Below are positions 13,201 to 26,815 of a stretch of 64,000 nucleotides of DNA, in pieces (the first letter of the stretch is position 1; the number at the start of each line of letters is the position of its first letter). The notes beneath the pieces were generated by a model. It was not told the DNA's origin. It was given only the letters and a program-made list of their open reading frames with translations, and ran no database searches. Origin of the DNA: Eimeria necatrix (lineage: Eukaryota > Apicomplexa > Conoidasida > Eucoccidiorida > Eimeriidae); assembly GCF_000499385.1 (NCBI RefSeq), contig NW_013655000.1, positions 1 to 64,000 of the forward strand, given 5' to 3'. A program made the position numbers and the translations under genes.

Positions 13201-16200
13201 GGCCGCAACGGCAGCAGGAGTGGAGGCGCAGCAGCAGCTGAGACAGAGAGGAGCAAGTAAATCCCTTCACGGTCGCCTAGGGCCTCAAGCGCACCGTCAG
13301 CAGCAGCAGGCGCAAATGGGAGAGGCATTGCAGGCATGCAGCAAGGCTGTGGCTGCTCCTGCTGCTACTTGTGGCGCTCACAGTGAGGACCGTCCTGCTG
13401 CCTATGCAGCTGCTTCGGAAAGCTGCAGAGTAGCAGCATGCAGCCTTCCTGCAGTAGCTGCGGCTGGAGCAGCAGTATCGTCGTCAGCAGCAGCGGCGCC
13501 TGCAGCAGCAGCTGTTGCGGCTGTCGCTCCTCGTGCTTCCTACGCAGTGAGCATATCAGTTGAGTCCCTTGCTCTCCACTTTGTAGCCAGTAGCGACTTT
13601 TGTCCGCTGCTGCTGCCAGACTGCGGGCTGCCTTGGGGGCCCCAGAGGGGCCCTCCAGCCACAAGACGAAATTCCTCTAATTGGGGGATCCGCAGAGCAT
13701 CCGCAGAAGACCTAGGAGAGGGGCCCACGGGGGGAGATGCTGCACAGCAGCAAGCCACGCGGCCTGCTGCTGCTGGGGAATTCGTGGGCACTGGGCGTCC
13801 TGAGGCGGCATCAGCAGCAAACGGAGCAGCAGCTGTTTCTCCCAGCTTGGTGAGAGCTTTCCTCAAGGGCGCCCCCTATTGCCTCCTGTATACCCCTTTG
13901 CCGTCTACGCACATCATGTCTCTGAGTGTCTCGGATTTCTCGATTTCCGTCTTTTCGCCGAACTGTAGCAGTAGCAGCAGCAGCAGCAGCGGCGGCTGTG
14001 GATATGCGTCTGCTGGCTGCGCATTTCCTGATACGGTGCTCCTGATGCCCAAGGCAGCGCCGGCTGCTGCGTGCGCTGCAGCAGCTGCAGCCGCACCTAG
14101 AGCAGGCTCTCACGCTGGCATTGCAGGGGGCATCCCTCCGCACAATTTGCTGAGCCAGCAGCAACAGCAGCAGCACATGCAGCAGCAGCGGCAGCACCGA
14201 GAGCAGGCCCTCCCTGTCTGCGTCATACAGAGCGTCGTCTCTATCGGCCAGTGGGCTCTTCAGTTTTTCGAGGCAAAGCGGCCAAGGGCCACAGCTGCTT
14301 CGCCAGTGGCCCCCGGGGGTCTTCTGACAAGAGTTTGGAGCTGCTTAGACAAACTGAATGGGCAGACCACAGCGCCAGAGAGACACGAAGTGCTCGTTGC
14401 TGATGCAACAGCAGCAGCGGCAGCAGCAAGCACTGCGCCAGCTGCAGCTGCGGCGGGCGCCGCAGCAAACGCTGCAGGGAACTCCCCAGAAGACGCCGAA
14501 GCAGCCAGGGACACTGAGGACGCTGTTTCTCTTGAGTCCCTGCGAGTTCCTTCTGTTTTGCCGAGCTCTCCAGCTCTGCAGCTCAGCAGTAAGTCCAGCA
14601 GCAGCCACACCAGCAAGTCCAGCAGCAAGCCCAGCAGCAACTGCAGCAGCAACTGCAGCAGCAACTCTAGCAGCAACTGCAGCAGCAACTACAACAGCAG
14701 CTGCAGCAGCAGCTGCAGCAGCAGCTGCAGCAGCAGCTGCAGCAGCAGCTGCAGCAGCAGCAGCAAATGCAGCAGCAGACTCAGCAGCGCCAGCAAACAG
14801 AGCAGCGGAAGCGCTGAGCTAAGTGACTTGGATGCGGATTGCCTCCAAAGAGGCGTGGGCCCTGAGGGCTCTAAAGGGCCCCTTAGGAAGGACGAGCTCG
14901 CAGACTTGAAGGGCAATGTAGCTGCAGCAGCAGAAGGCAGCTGCAACAGCAGAGTGGGTGCATGCCAGAGCGCACGTGTCCAATCACCCCACTCGAAACT
15001 GCCAGTGACACAAGCAGCATCAGAAGGGCTAGCAGAGACGGAGCAGGCTCTTGACACTATCAGCAGCAGCAGCAGTAACAGTAGCTGCCAAACACAGAGC
15101 AGCAGCAGCAGCAGCGGCAGCGGCATCAGCAGCTGCAAGTGCAGAAGCAGCAAAAGCAGCAGCCTCCAGAGCAGCAGCAGGAACAGTGAGGGCAGCAGCA
15201 GCGAGGGCAGCAGTAGCCGTGAAGACAGCAGCAGCAGCAAGTCCAAAACATCAAATGGCAGGAAAGTTGAAGACGGAGAAGAAGCCTCAAAGAGCCTTGC
15301 TGCGGGCGCCGCTCGTTTTGCATCGCCGGCAGCAGCAGCAGCGGAAGCAGCGACAGCCACAAAGCAAGATGCTTCGGAAGCAGCGGCAGACAGCGAAAAG
15401 GTGAATACACCCGTCTCAAGCGGCATCTCATATGCTGTTGTGAGAGGGCGCCGAGGGCGAACTTCAGCCGCAGCAGCAGCCAAAGCGACGGCAGCAGCAA
15501 GAGCAGCAAAAGCAGCAGAGGGAGTCAGCAGCACCAAAGGTAACGGCCTCAAGCATAAGGAACTCGACTCGGACGCTGCCGCTGCAGCGTCGGTGGCAGC
15601 AGCAGCATCAGCAGCACTTGCTGCCGCTACCTCATCTGTTGGAAAGAAGCAAGGGGCAACGCTGCAGCAGCCTGGAGGAAGGCGTAGCAGCAGCACGTTT
15701 GTCTCTCCCCGGTGCAGCAGGACGCCAGAGGCCGGCACTCCGGAAGTCGCTGCATCAGAAGCAGCAGCAGCAACGAAACCAGGAGCAGCAGCCAAGGCAG
15801 CAGCAGCAGGGCGAAAGAAGGCCGGCAGAGATTTCGCAAAGTCTAAGCAGGGCAAGCCTGCAGCAGCAGCAGCAGAGTTGCCAGCAGCAGCAACTGCTCC
15901 TGCTGGCGCTTCTGTGGGCTTCGCGTTGTCGCGGGGCTCCGCCAGCGATAGTGAGGAAGCTCTATGGAGTGGTTTGTTGGGGGGAGAAGTGCTCGACGAC
16001 CCCCTGCAAGCTGTTCCCCAGCAGCATCTGCAGCAGGCAGCTGCTGCTGCTGGGCCAGCAGCAGCACTAGGAGCAGCCGAAGAAGCTGCAGCGAGCGAAC
16101 AAGGGCTACCAGGAGCACCCCGAGCAGCAACAGCAACAGCAGCAGCAGTAGCAGCAGCCGTGAGACTTGTAGGCGACACTTCTTCTCTTTTCAGTTGCTT

Positions 16201-19176
16201 CACGCAGGCGCGAGAGACCAAGGCCCCATTGTTCACTGCTGTTTCATCAAACTGCAGCAGCAGCAGCGTGTCTTCCGTGTCACTCAAGGACAGCAGCAGC
16301 AGCAGCGGCGGCAGCGGCCTCCGTGATATGCAGCAGATGAAATCACTAACTCTTGAAGAGCTTACGGAGGTTCTTCAAGCTGCAACAACTGGGGGCGCAT
16401 TTTGTGGGGCCCCGGATGAGTACAAAGCCCACGTGCTGCTCTTTGGGGCCAGAAGAGAGGCGCTGGCAAGCACAAAACAGGGCGATGCTGCAGTGGAAGC
16501 GGAAGCAGCAGCAGCAGTAGTGGAGAACCACTTGCATAGGCAGAAGCGTCGCACCTGCGAGCTCAGGAGGCACCACCCATTCATCTCTCGCAGCAACAGC
16601 AGCTGTGGCAGCAGCTGCCGCAGCCGCAGTGACTGCAGCAGGAGCAGCCCTTGTTGCTGCAGACGCCCAGGGGCCCCTTTTCCAGGCCTTAGGGCCCCAC
16701 ATGAGCAATGCTGCAGCAGCAGCAAAGGAGGAGCAGGCGGCTGGAGGGAGTGGCCGGAGTCCGAGGCAGGCATGAGTCTTTCTGGTGCCTTTCCGTGTGC
16801 AGAATACCACTCTCCTACACACCGAAGATATAGCAGCAGCAGCAGCAGCTTGGGTTTGTGGGTCATGAGAGTCCCAGAGGAGTTGGAACGATCAGTGCCA
16901 GACAGCGCCCTCGTGGCTCCGGTTTGCGCGCCCATTCCGTTCAATCGTACGCCGCAGAAAGCAGCAGCAGAAGCAGCAGCAGCTGGAGACTATGAAAGCG
17001 TGCTCTCGAGCTCTAAGAACGAAGCTGAGATTGGGCTTCCGCTATTCAAAACTTTCAAAGAGGAGCCATTCTGGGATGTCGAGAGAGCGGCAAATAGACC
17101 GTTGGTCACACTACGGACCTGCTACTTCTTTCATCCTTTGCTGCAGATGCCTCCAGCGGTGCTGCAGTGTACAGACATCATTGGGGCTGCCAGCGTCGCT
17201 TCAGGGCTCCACAGCGTTTCTCCCCTTTCAGCAGGAACGGAAGCAGTTGAAACTGTCAATCCGGCCAGTGCGTTTTCTCTGAGTCAGGCGATCCATGCAG
17301 ATTCCTCACCAGCTGCGTCTGCTGCTGTTGCAGCTGCTGCTGCAGCAGCTGCTGCAGCGGCTGCTCTGTGGACAGATTTAAGCATCGAGGCTGTGATTGG
17401 TCAGCTTCCCCTTGACGCTCTAGGGGAGATCTTACAGGTAATGGCTGCTGCTGCTGTCAGTGCTGCTGTTTCTGCTGCTGGTGTTTGCAGCCACTTTGCT
17501 GTTGTTTCGGGATTCCTCGCTAGAGCTCCTGCTGCTGGACTCATACCCCACATTCAACCGCTGTGCTCTTGGGTGCAGTGTGTTTTGCTTTTGCTTCATT
17601 GCTGCGCTTGTTTGCTCCAAAGGTCTGTGACAAGGCTTCCGCTGCTCTATTGCCGGCGCACGGTGCTGCAGCGGCCGATGCTGCTGCTGCAGCACAACGC
17701 TTGGACTGCACAGCAGTGGCAGCAGCAGCAGCGGGGCAAGCAGAACCGTCGTGTCTTGCGGAGAAGCTGCCTGTATTTTGGGGAATGTCGGTATCCTGTT
17801 TGCGTCTCCACATCGGGGCTGTTAACAACATTGAAGCAAGACCACAGCCGTTAGCAGGAGGGGAAGTAGAGGCAGCAGCAGCAGCAGAGCCTGCAGCATT
17901 GGCAGCAACAGCAGCTCCAGCCAAGAAACAGACTATGGAGGCCGGCAAAGCTTTTGGAATGCGTGAAAAGGACTGCGGCATCAACACTTGCTGCAGCAAC
18001 AGCAACAACAGCAGCAACAGCAACGGCAGAGACGATAGAAGCAGCTGCAGCAGTACCTGCCTTGTTGTAGATGTGTGCTCCGTGAAAGCCTCATACTGCC
18101 CAGGACGCAGGCTCTTGAGCAGCAGCAGAAGCGACAGGAACGAAAGCAGCAGCAGCAGTCTCACCAGCAGCAGCGCCACGGGAGATACAGAGTTGCGTCG
18201 GCCCCGCCAAGCGTCTCTGTCGCTGGAGCAGCACGTGTGCTGCTTCTTGCTTTACAAAGAGAGTGACCAGCTGCAGCTGCTGCGGTTCCGGAAGCAGCCG
18301 TGGGTGCACAGGCTTCTGTTTGCTACCTGTGTGCCTAGCGACTCTACGAGGGACCACTCACGGGCATCTCTTGGGGGCCCCTTGGCCGAGGGGGCCCCCT
18401 GTAGGGCCCACTTGGCAGCAAGTGCTGCGAGCGAATATCTGGGTGCAGCTCCGGCTAGCCTGAAGGGCCGCTTTGTGCCGCTGCTGGCGATGCTGACAAC
18501 TCCAGCCCCGTCGGCCTCGTACGAATGCCTTGACCTAGTCGCCTACGAAACTCCTGCAGCAGCAGAAGCAGCAACAGAAGCAGCAGCAGGAGCAGCAGCA
18601 CGCGAGCCGCCAGCTGCTGCGGCAAGTCGAGCGGTATCAAGCCCCTCTGAGCGCGTGTTTGCTGCGACAGCTCCTGCTGAAGCCACTGACAACGAAGGAA
18701 GGTGGTGGGCGGGAGCTGCAGAGCAGCAGCGCGAGCTGCGCTGCGCAGAGCAGCAGCAGCAGCTGCTGCCACAACAAGCGTGTGAAGTGCTGTCGCTGCA
18801 TGTGCCCTTTGTTGAGGCGTCTCTGGACCCCGACGTAGTCGTCCCCTTGGGGGCCTTCCTGCACAGTATTTCGTCGACTATTGAGGCCCTTAGGAGAGAC
18901 ACGGAAATGCCAGTTGATGCAGAGCAGCAGCAACAGCAACTGCAGCAGCAGCAACTGCAACAGCAGCAACTGCAGCAGCAGCAGCACAGAGAGCCGTTGT
19001 GGAGGCGGTTGCTTTGCACGCCTGGCAGCAGTATCAACGTGTCACTCGGGGCCCTTTCACTAGATTGCTGTTTATATTCCGACTGCGGCAGCAGCAGCAG
19101 AAATATCAGCAACAGCAGCGAACTGGCAGTCTCTTATGGAGGAGCTGTCTCATCAGAAGGCTTTGCTCCTGGAAAT

Positions 19177-19207
<31 letters not shown>

Positions 19208-21922
19208 TGCCGGTAGCCCGATGCGCCACCTGCAGCTCTGGGGTTTACATCGAGTTAGGAAGGCTCGTTTGTTCCTTGTCATGCCTTCCGCGGCTGCCCT
19301 CCACAGCAGAAGCAGCAGCTGGATCAGCAGCAGCAGCAGCAGATGTAAGCAACCGTCTGCTGGGGTCTCTCTCCTTAGGAAGTTTAGCTGCCTTCTGCTG
19401 CTCCGAGCCTGTCCTTTACACATGGAGGGCTTCTCTATACCACGGCTGCAGTTCCCCGCGTGGCGTGGCAGCAGCAGCGGCTACAGCAGCAGCAGCTGCT
19501 GCTGCTGCAGTGCGTCAAGGGCCCTCAGCCGCAACTACTGATGGAGCCCCACAAGGCGTTCCAGTTCAAGAACGAGACTGCGTCCTTTCAGTCCTGGCCG
19601 AGGCTTGCGTCCTCGAGGCAATGGGCCGGCGCGGCAGCAGCAGCATCAGCAGCAGCGGCAGCGGCAGCTGCAGGAGGGCTTGTGTCTCTGTGGAAACGGC
19701 AAAGGCGAACATGGAGTGCCTAGTGGGTGTCTGCAGTTCACTGGCGCTACAAGGCGCAGCGGCGGCACTTTCTGTTCTTGAGCGGTGTGCTGTGGCTGCT
19801 ACGGCCTGCGAGCAACAGCAGCAACAGCAGCAGCAGCAGCAGCTACAACAGCTACGGGAAGATAGAGAACTGACAGTGTCGTTCGAGGCCCTCCGTCTCA
19901 AGGCCAGCGTATACCAGAGTTTGCTGCTCTTCCCACGCCCTTCAGAAGCTCTTCAAGGTCCAGCAGCCCCGCCACGAGCAGCAGCAGCAGCAGCAAGCAC
20001 AGCTGCTGCGCCAGTTGCAGCAGCTGCAGCAGCAGCAGCTCTCCACGGAAGCTCCCCTGAATGGGAAGGGGCCTCTGATGGGTCTGCAGCGGCGCCCCCA
20101 GGCTGCGGGGCGGAGACGCCTCTCAACTTGGAGGGGTCGGGGTGGCTGGCTGTGATGCACGTAGATGCTCTTAGAGTTGAATTGCGGCAGCAGCAGCAGC
20201 AACAGCAACAGCAGCAGCAGCCGCAGAAGGGGAAAGAGCCAGCTTCCAAACAGGGAGCCACTGCAGCTGAAGCGGACACAGCGACGTCAGGTGCAGCAGC
20301 AGCAGCAGCAACAGCAGTAGCAGGCTTGCTTCTGGGGCTTAACTGCAGCTCTCTAGAGCTGTATCTGCTAGATGAGGGGACTCGTTTGTGCCGTTTAGCA
20401 GTGGAGGCTGGAGTGTCGCTGCAGCAGCTGTCGCTGGTGCCACTGCCCTCCCCGCTCATAAGTAGGCCCTTTGGTGTTTATGGGGGACGCAGGGACCCCT
20501 CAAACGCCCCCCACTGCTGCAGCTGTTGCAAGGGCTGCGTTAGAAGAGACAATAGATTAATTGGCAGCTCAAGCGACAAGGCGAGAGCAGCAGCAGCAGC
20601 AGCAGCGCCGGCAGCGCCAGCAGCAGCAGCAGCAGCAGCAGCAAATCACAGAGAGCCCGTGCCAGCTCTTGTCTTCAGGGCAGACGCAGCTGCTCCCCTG
20701 TTGCCTCTCTGCGGTTTGGCGCGGCTCTTGGTGGCTGAAGACTTGGCGTGTTCAGTCCTCCTGCCAGCGAGCCCTTGCGCCCAGCGCTCTCTGGGGGGCC
20801 CCGTTGAGGGGCCTCTCTCCCTAGGGGGCCCCCGTGAACCCCCCGGGGGCCCCTCCGGGGCTTCTCGGGGGCACCTGCGGTGTGGGGCAGTGGAGGGTGT
20901 CCTGTGTCCAGACAGCCTGCGCTGTTTCTTGTTCGTTTGCGCGGACTTGCAGTACTTGCTGTCTCTGCCGGAGCCGCCCCCTGCAGCAGCAGCGTTTATG
21001 CGTTCCTGCTCTCAGTTTCTTGCAGCTACAGGACTAGGGGCCCCCCAGGGGCCCCACCAAGAGGCCCCTGCAGCTGACTTAGGCGCTGAGGCCTCTGGGG
21101 TCCACCAGAAGGGCTTTGAAGAGTCCTGTGAGGAGCGGTCAGAAGGCGGCTTGGGGGGCCCCCCGCAGCGGGCCCTTCATGCCAAGCCCCGGGGGGTCCC
21201 ACAAGGGGTCAACCTTCTCGCAGGGGTCGATTTGGGGGCCTTCCTGACAGACGGAGAGGAAAGGGCCCCACCTCTTGGGAGGCCCAGAGCAAGTTTTCAC
21301 GAAGACTCGATGGGGCTGTACCCAGCGGTCGCCCTCCCTGCTTTTGCAGGAAGCTCTTCTTCAGCCGCAGCAACTGGAGCAGCAGCAGCAGCAGCAGTGG
21401 TAGCCTCTGGTGCTCCAGCAGGTTTGCCGAGAAGCTCCAACGTCGCCCTCATTAGAGATTACGTGGCTGCTGCCCCCAGCTTTCCTGCGGCTGGAGATGC
21501 CGCTGGCTCTCCCAGACCAGTGGTCACCGGGCAGTACGTGAAGGCAGCAGCTGCGAGCGCTGCAGCAGAAGCAGCAGAAGCACCGGCGCACACTGCAGCA
21601 AGCTTGAAGGAGGCTCTCGTGTCGGCAGCAGCAGCGGGGGAAGCAGCTGCAGCAGCAGTAGCAGCAGCAGAAGAAGACGACAGCGACGGCTCCGAGTCCT
21701 CTTGGGAGGCAGCAGAAGGGGAACCCACAGCTCCAGGGGCCCCTCGAGCGGGCCGCAGGAGGGGCCCCAGGGGGTGCGCAGCAGCAGCAATTCAGGAACT
21801 GAAGGAGGCGGATGAGGCAGCCAGGGCCCTCGTCATAGAGCTCTACCGCCCAGAGGGTGGAAGCGCAGCAGCAGCAGTTTCGCCTCGAGCGGGAGACAGC
21901 GGCCAAGACAGGGATGCTGTAG

Positions 21923-21955
<33 letters not shown>

Positions 21956-24900
21956 GATGGCCTGTGACGGTTTCTGTCACAGCAGAGGACCACTTTAAGC
22001 CTCCCGCGGAGGCCCTGCCCTTCGACAGCCCCGTTGGGGGCCCCCTTGGGGGCCCCCCAGCAGGCAACCGGAAGGCCCCCAGCGTGCGCACCAGCAGCCT
22101 GCCTGTGGGGCCCCCAGTGGATGCTCAGAAAGGGCCTTGGGGCCCCCAGTTGAGACAGAGGGCCCTCGTAGAGGAGCCCGAGACAGGCACTGTGCGCGAG
22201 GCCCCCTGGGGGCCCCTCTTGGAGGTCGAAGTTGCGGAGGCGCGCATTACTTTATCACAGGACCCGCACTTTTCGAACGGAAGTCCCTCGACTGTGGGAC
22301 TCAGAGCAGATTTGCTGCGCCTTTGTTTGAGCAACACCAGCTTGATCGTCGCCTGCAGCAGCAGCGACAGCAGCAGCAACTGCAGAAGCAGCAGGGGTGG
22401 AGTGAGCCGGTTCTTCGGCGTCACCGTGAGGGACTTGAGCGTGGAAGATCTTGTTGAAGGATCTTCATTTGGGCTGCTGCTAAGGTATCACGAAGATGAA
22501 ATTGTGCGCCCCCGGCCCACCACCTTGCCTATGGTGACTTGCCTGGCCACGGAGTACTATCTTCCGCAGCAGCAGCAGCTGCTGATGCCGCAACTGCAGC
22601 AGCAGCAGCAAGAGCAGCCGCAGGTGGAGTACGACGTCGACATCAAAGTGCTGCCTTTTGCCCTGTCGCTGCACCAGTGCACCGTCGACGCCGTCGCAGC
22701 TTTCAGTGAGCAGCTGCTGATGGCCGGGGCTGTAGAACTCCCCCCATCGCGCCTTCTGCCTGATGAGGGGCCCCCTCCCTGGAGATGCAGCAGGAGGGGT
22801 ACCCCTTCTGCGGGGGCCCCCAGAGAACGGGCGCGCAGCCGCAGTAGTGGGGCCTCGCCCTCCACTTCTTATTCTTTCTCACGGCCGGACATGGAGAGGC
22901 TGTACCATCGCCACCACGGCCGCCAGCACCAGCACCAGCACCAGCGCTCGCACCCGCACAGGCAGCAGCAGCACGTGCAGCAGCAGCACCAGCAGAGGAC
23001 GCAGGTGCGCAGGAGAGCTGAGCACTCCAACTTCGACTGGGGCCCCCCTGCAGCAGCAGTGAACCCTTTCGAGCTCCTAGTGTCACCAAGAGGGCCCCCC
23101 CGGGGCCCGACAATGGGGCCTTCTTGGGGCTCCTCAACGCAACGGCATCATCGTCAGGGAGGCGTCTGCAGCAGCTGCAGCAGCGGCGGGAGCTGCTGCT
23201 GCAGCGAGTCCCCACGCCGCATGCAGCGGACGCCGTCCTTTGCCCTGTTAAGTACCCTTCGCAGCGCCCCCTGTGCAACTGTGGCTGGCGTGGAGGGGGG
23301 AGGGGCCCTCTGCGTAGGGGCGGCCCCAGGGGCCCCTAGTGACGTTTTCATTCGGTCGTTTCGGCTGTCTGCTCTTTTGATCAAAATCGACTTCGCCGCG
23401 AGGCCTCCAAACCCCAGCGGAATTTGTCGGGGAGACCTGCGGGAGCTGCTGAACCTCTTTGCTTCGTGCTGCAGGTAAGCAGCATCGCTAGACACAGACA
23501 CAACTCCATCTGCTTGTGTAGTTATCTTTGCCCAATGTTCCCACAAGCATGAATATTCATGCAGTGAGGAACGCGACCTTTGTTATTCACGAAAATCCAC
23601 GAACTGCTTTCCTTGCATAGGGCCCGCTTATAGGGGTTTAAAGGAAAGTAAAAGTTTAGGAAATAGGATTTAAAGATGGAGTTTTGCGTTGTGTTTCAGG
23701 TTTGAGGGTATTGAGGTGGCAGTGCCTTCTCAGGTGTTGTGCGACATTTCTTCTGTTGAACGTCTCTTCAACAAAATCGCCGCCCACTGGGTGGCGAGTG
23801 TCAGCAGGTAAATCCTGCTGCAGCAGTGGGAGCAGCAGCAGCAGTGGCAGTAGTAACGGCAGTCAAAGCAGCAGCAGCAGTGAGAGTAGTAGCAGCAGTC
23901 AAAGCAGCAGGAGGAGTAGCCCTAGGAGCCGGTGCAGACGGGTTACCTTCAGAGGCAAGGGAAATGCGTTCAGCAGCAGCAGCAACAGCAGCAGCACAGA
24001 GCAACATCAGCACCAAAAGCATCAGCAGCAGCAGCAGCAGGATTAGTAGGGCTCGGATGGCTGTACCATAGCGGGCTCTGCTGCTGGAAATTCAATTTTG
24101 TTCTCTGTAGTTGCGTGGGCTGTGAGCTTGTTCACTGTTCTCTGTGCCATTTGTGCTGCTGCCGCTGCGGCTGCTGCTTCTGCTGCTGCTGCTGCAGGGC
24201 TGCAATGATGCGATGCATCAACAGCGTTGCTCCTCTAAATGGCCTTCTGAGAGGCGGCCGCACAATTCGCAGTTGGCTGCTGCGGGTGTTCCGGCGCCGC
24301 CGTGGCTGGGCTCGGAGGCCGCGTGGGGGCCCCCTTGGGATGCCCCCAGCTCAGCGAGCTGCTGCTGCGCTGCAGCAGCTGCTGGCGTCAGTAGATGCTC
24401 CGGGGTTGGCGCTGCTGCTGGCTAAAAATGTCGCTGCTGCTGCAGCCAGTGCAGGCTTCGAGGGACTGTGGGTCGCGCTGTGGCTCGGTGGCTCTGGCAG
24501 CCTGCTGTGGGCCTTCCAGCGCTGCTGCTGTTGATGCTGCTGTTGCCTGTGCTGCTGCTGGGGTCGCTGTTCTCGCTAGAGTGCCTGTGTTGCAGTCATC
24601 TCGTGCTGCTGCTGCCTTGCTGCTAGCCGTGAGCCGTGTTTGGACGGCCTCAACCTCAGGGTCCTGTTTCTGGCTCTCTCAGTGTTGTTGCTGCTGCTTC
24701 CGCTGCTGCTGCTGCTGCTGCTGCTGCAGGTGCCTTTCGGAAAGGGCCCTGAGAGGCCTCCATTCGCTGCTGTACTTGCTCGACCGCGCCTACACTCCCG
24801 GCAGCTGCCCTCCCTACCCGTCTGCAACATTCCGCACCCGCACAGGCAGTGACGTGATGCTGCTGCTGCAGCAGCACACGAGGACTGCCACGAACAGGCG

Positions 24901-25474
24901 GCAGCAAGCCAGCTCCCACGGCAGCCGCAGGCTTAGACTCGGGCTGCAAACCTCTCTTGCATCTTGTAAGGAAACCCTAAGCCCTAAGCCTAAGCCTAAG
25001 AGGGGGCAGCAGCCCCGGCACTACGTGTTTGCGGGGCTCACAGCAGCAGAAGCTGCTGCTGCTGCTTCGCAAGTGCTGCTGCTGCTGCTTCCCAAGTGCT
25101 CCTGCTTGTGGCGAGCTGCTGCTGCTGCTGCTCCGCAAGCGCCGCTGCTCGTGGCAAGCTGCTGCTGCTGCGCAGATGAGGCCTCTTCGGCGGACGGGGG
25201 AGCCCGAAGCAGCTGGGGAGGTCCCGGGGCTGCTGAGAGCAGCAACGAGTGGGCAGTTGTGCAGCTGGGCGCGGAGGGGCTCTATGAGGTTTGTCTTTGC
25301 AGCTTTTTTCGTTTCTGCTGCTGCCACCTTGCTTCTTCTTTTCCCCAATTCTCATTCCCTTGTCTTCAAGTTTGATCCCCACTTAGGACAGGCTGCTCCT
25401 GCGGCTGTCTCAACTGCGGCTTTTCGCTTTAGCTGTTGCGGCGCGCCCTTTTCCCAGTGCTGCAGGTGCATCTG

Positions 25475-25523
<49 letters not shown>

Positions 25524-26231
25524 AGCCCGAGGGTGTGGTTGCAGGGCTGGGGGACGCCTGTCGGTGCGTGTCTCGGGGCTTTTCTTCTGCGCGAGACGTG
25601 TGCCTGCGTCTGTACACCCCAAACTGCCTGGGGCCCGAAGCCCTCCAAATCGCCGGCCGCGTTTTCCCCGCGTTGATTTTGCGGCCTCTCTTGGGTTTCT
25701 CAGAGGGCTGCACCCGCGCAGTGCAGGTGGGCTTTGGGAGTCTTTGTAGTCTTAGGTTTAGATTTGCTGCTTCTCCAAGTGCAGCAAAGCGCAGGGTTTA
25801 GATATGCTGCTTCTCCAAGTGCAGCAAAGCGCAGGGTTCAGATTTGCTGCTTCTCCAAGTGCAGCAAAGCGTAGGGTTCAGATTTGCTGCTTCTCAAAGT
25901 GCAGCAAAGCGCAGGGTTTAGATTTGCTGCCTCTGCAAGTGCAGCAAAGCGCAGGGTTTAGATTTGCTGCACTTGCAGAAGCAGCACTTCTAAACCTTGC
26001 GCTTTGCTTTAGGTGTGGCTGTCGCCTCAGCTCTGGCCCAAAGCCACTTTGACTCTTTTGGGGCTTTACTTCTACTGGGGCTTTCAACTTTGCTGCTGCG
26101 CGCTGCTGCAGGGCGCCCGCAACCAGCTCAGGCCAGCTGCCCGCGCGGAGTGGCTAGCTGGGGCCCGCCGGCCCCGGGTGGACGTGGGCCAAATTTGTTC
26201 TGACGAAGACGACGACATGCTTATCGCGTAG
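10241..26231 (+). CDS. Giant ATG2-like (chorein/VPS13-superfamily) lipid-transfer protein
   Basis: Hand model: 10241-17437, 17623-23474, 23700-23807, 24198-24467, 24730-24965, 25185-25288, 25526-25726, 26013-26231. Phases match throughout; the total is 14,187 nt, 4,728 aa. I start at the second ATG because the N-terminal domain begins there. Residues 1-110 fit the chorein_N/ATG2 N-terminus: basic amphipathic start, VVLGSLLKHLSKQQLDVAVR, then GPLNEAL, ISLKLPL and ALRFRG. The end has the glycine-spaced helical repeats typical of the ATG2/VPS13 C-terminus (NSVAPLNGLLRGGRTIRSW, EGVVAGLGDACRCVSRGF, ALILRPLLGFSEGCTRAV) and an acidic tail SDEDDDMLIA. ATG2 proteins bridge membranes and move phospholipids to the growing phagophore; in apicomplexans the ATG machinery also serves the apicoplast. 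Usual length is about 1,600-2,300 aa; the excess is Ala, Gln, Ser and Gly-Pro runs. VPS13 is the alternative. Some repeat runs could be unrecognised introns. Confidence 0.65.
25757..26012 (+). repeat. 40-bp tandem repeat in the last ATG2 intron
   Basis: Five full 40-bp units at 25757-25956 plus a partial sixth (typical unit starts TTTAGATTTGCTGCTTCTCC and ends AAGCGCAGGG). Units differ by a few bases. A partial inverted copy follows (GCAGAAGCAGCACTTCTAAA), running into the real acceptor GCTTTAG at 26012. Each direct unit contains a GCGCAG|G string that looks like a 3' splice site. Confidence 0.85.
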
Positions 26232-26815
26232 ACACCGAAGACCTCTCCAGCTAGCTGCGCAGTCAGCTAGCTAGCTGCGCAGCTGCCTGGGGAGCTGGCT
26301 ATGCTAGCTATGCAGCTAGCTGTGCACCTGGCTCTGCGGCTAGCTGCATAGCTAGCCGCACGGCTAGCTGCGCAGCTCGCTCTGTAGCTAGCTGTGCAGC
26401 TGGCCGTGCAGGTACTTGTGTAGCTACCTGTGCAGCTAGCTGTGCAGCTGGCTAAAACAACGAATAGCTAGCTAGCTAGCCGCAGGCACTGTGCCGCGAG
26501 CCACACACTCGTGTGCTGGGCCAGCGCTGTTCCCCGGCGGCTGCCCGGGCTCCCACCAGACACTTGCAGCGGCAGGCTGCAGCTAGCTAGCTAGCTAGCG
26601 CTAGCCGGCTCCTGTGGCGGCGCAGCAGCTAGTTGCTGGGTAGCTAGCAGGCCCGCCTAGCTGTCTCAGGGGCCAGCTAGCCAGCAGCTGACGGCAGCGA
26701 GCTGGCTAAGTACCTAGCGAGCTAGCTAGCTGCCCACTAGCTAGCTAGCTGGTGCGGCCGCCAGCAGCTTGGCTAGCTAGCCGCCGAGCCGCCAGCTAGC
26801 CAAGCTGCTGCAGTG
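26232..26815. repeat. CTAGC/GCTAGCTAGC-rich low-complexity block
   Basis: Directly after the ATG2 stop codon, about 580 bp are dominated by the tetranucleotide CTAG in runs such as GCTAGCTAGCTAGC and by GCAGCTAGCTG. The sequence is locally palindromic throughout. It is not a clean tandem array, more a degenerate mosaic of TAGC and GCAGC words. A similar block is at 33466-33990. Confidence 0.8.

Noticed and set aside
14689..16287. 532-codon minus-strand frame opposite ATG2-like exon 1
   Set aside because: Antisense of CAG repeats; ends in pure Leu runs and has no splice or domain evidence.
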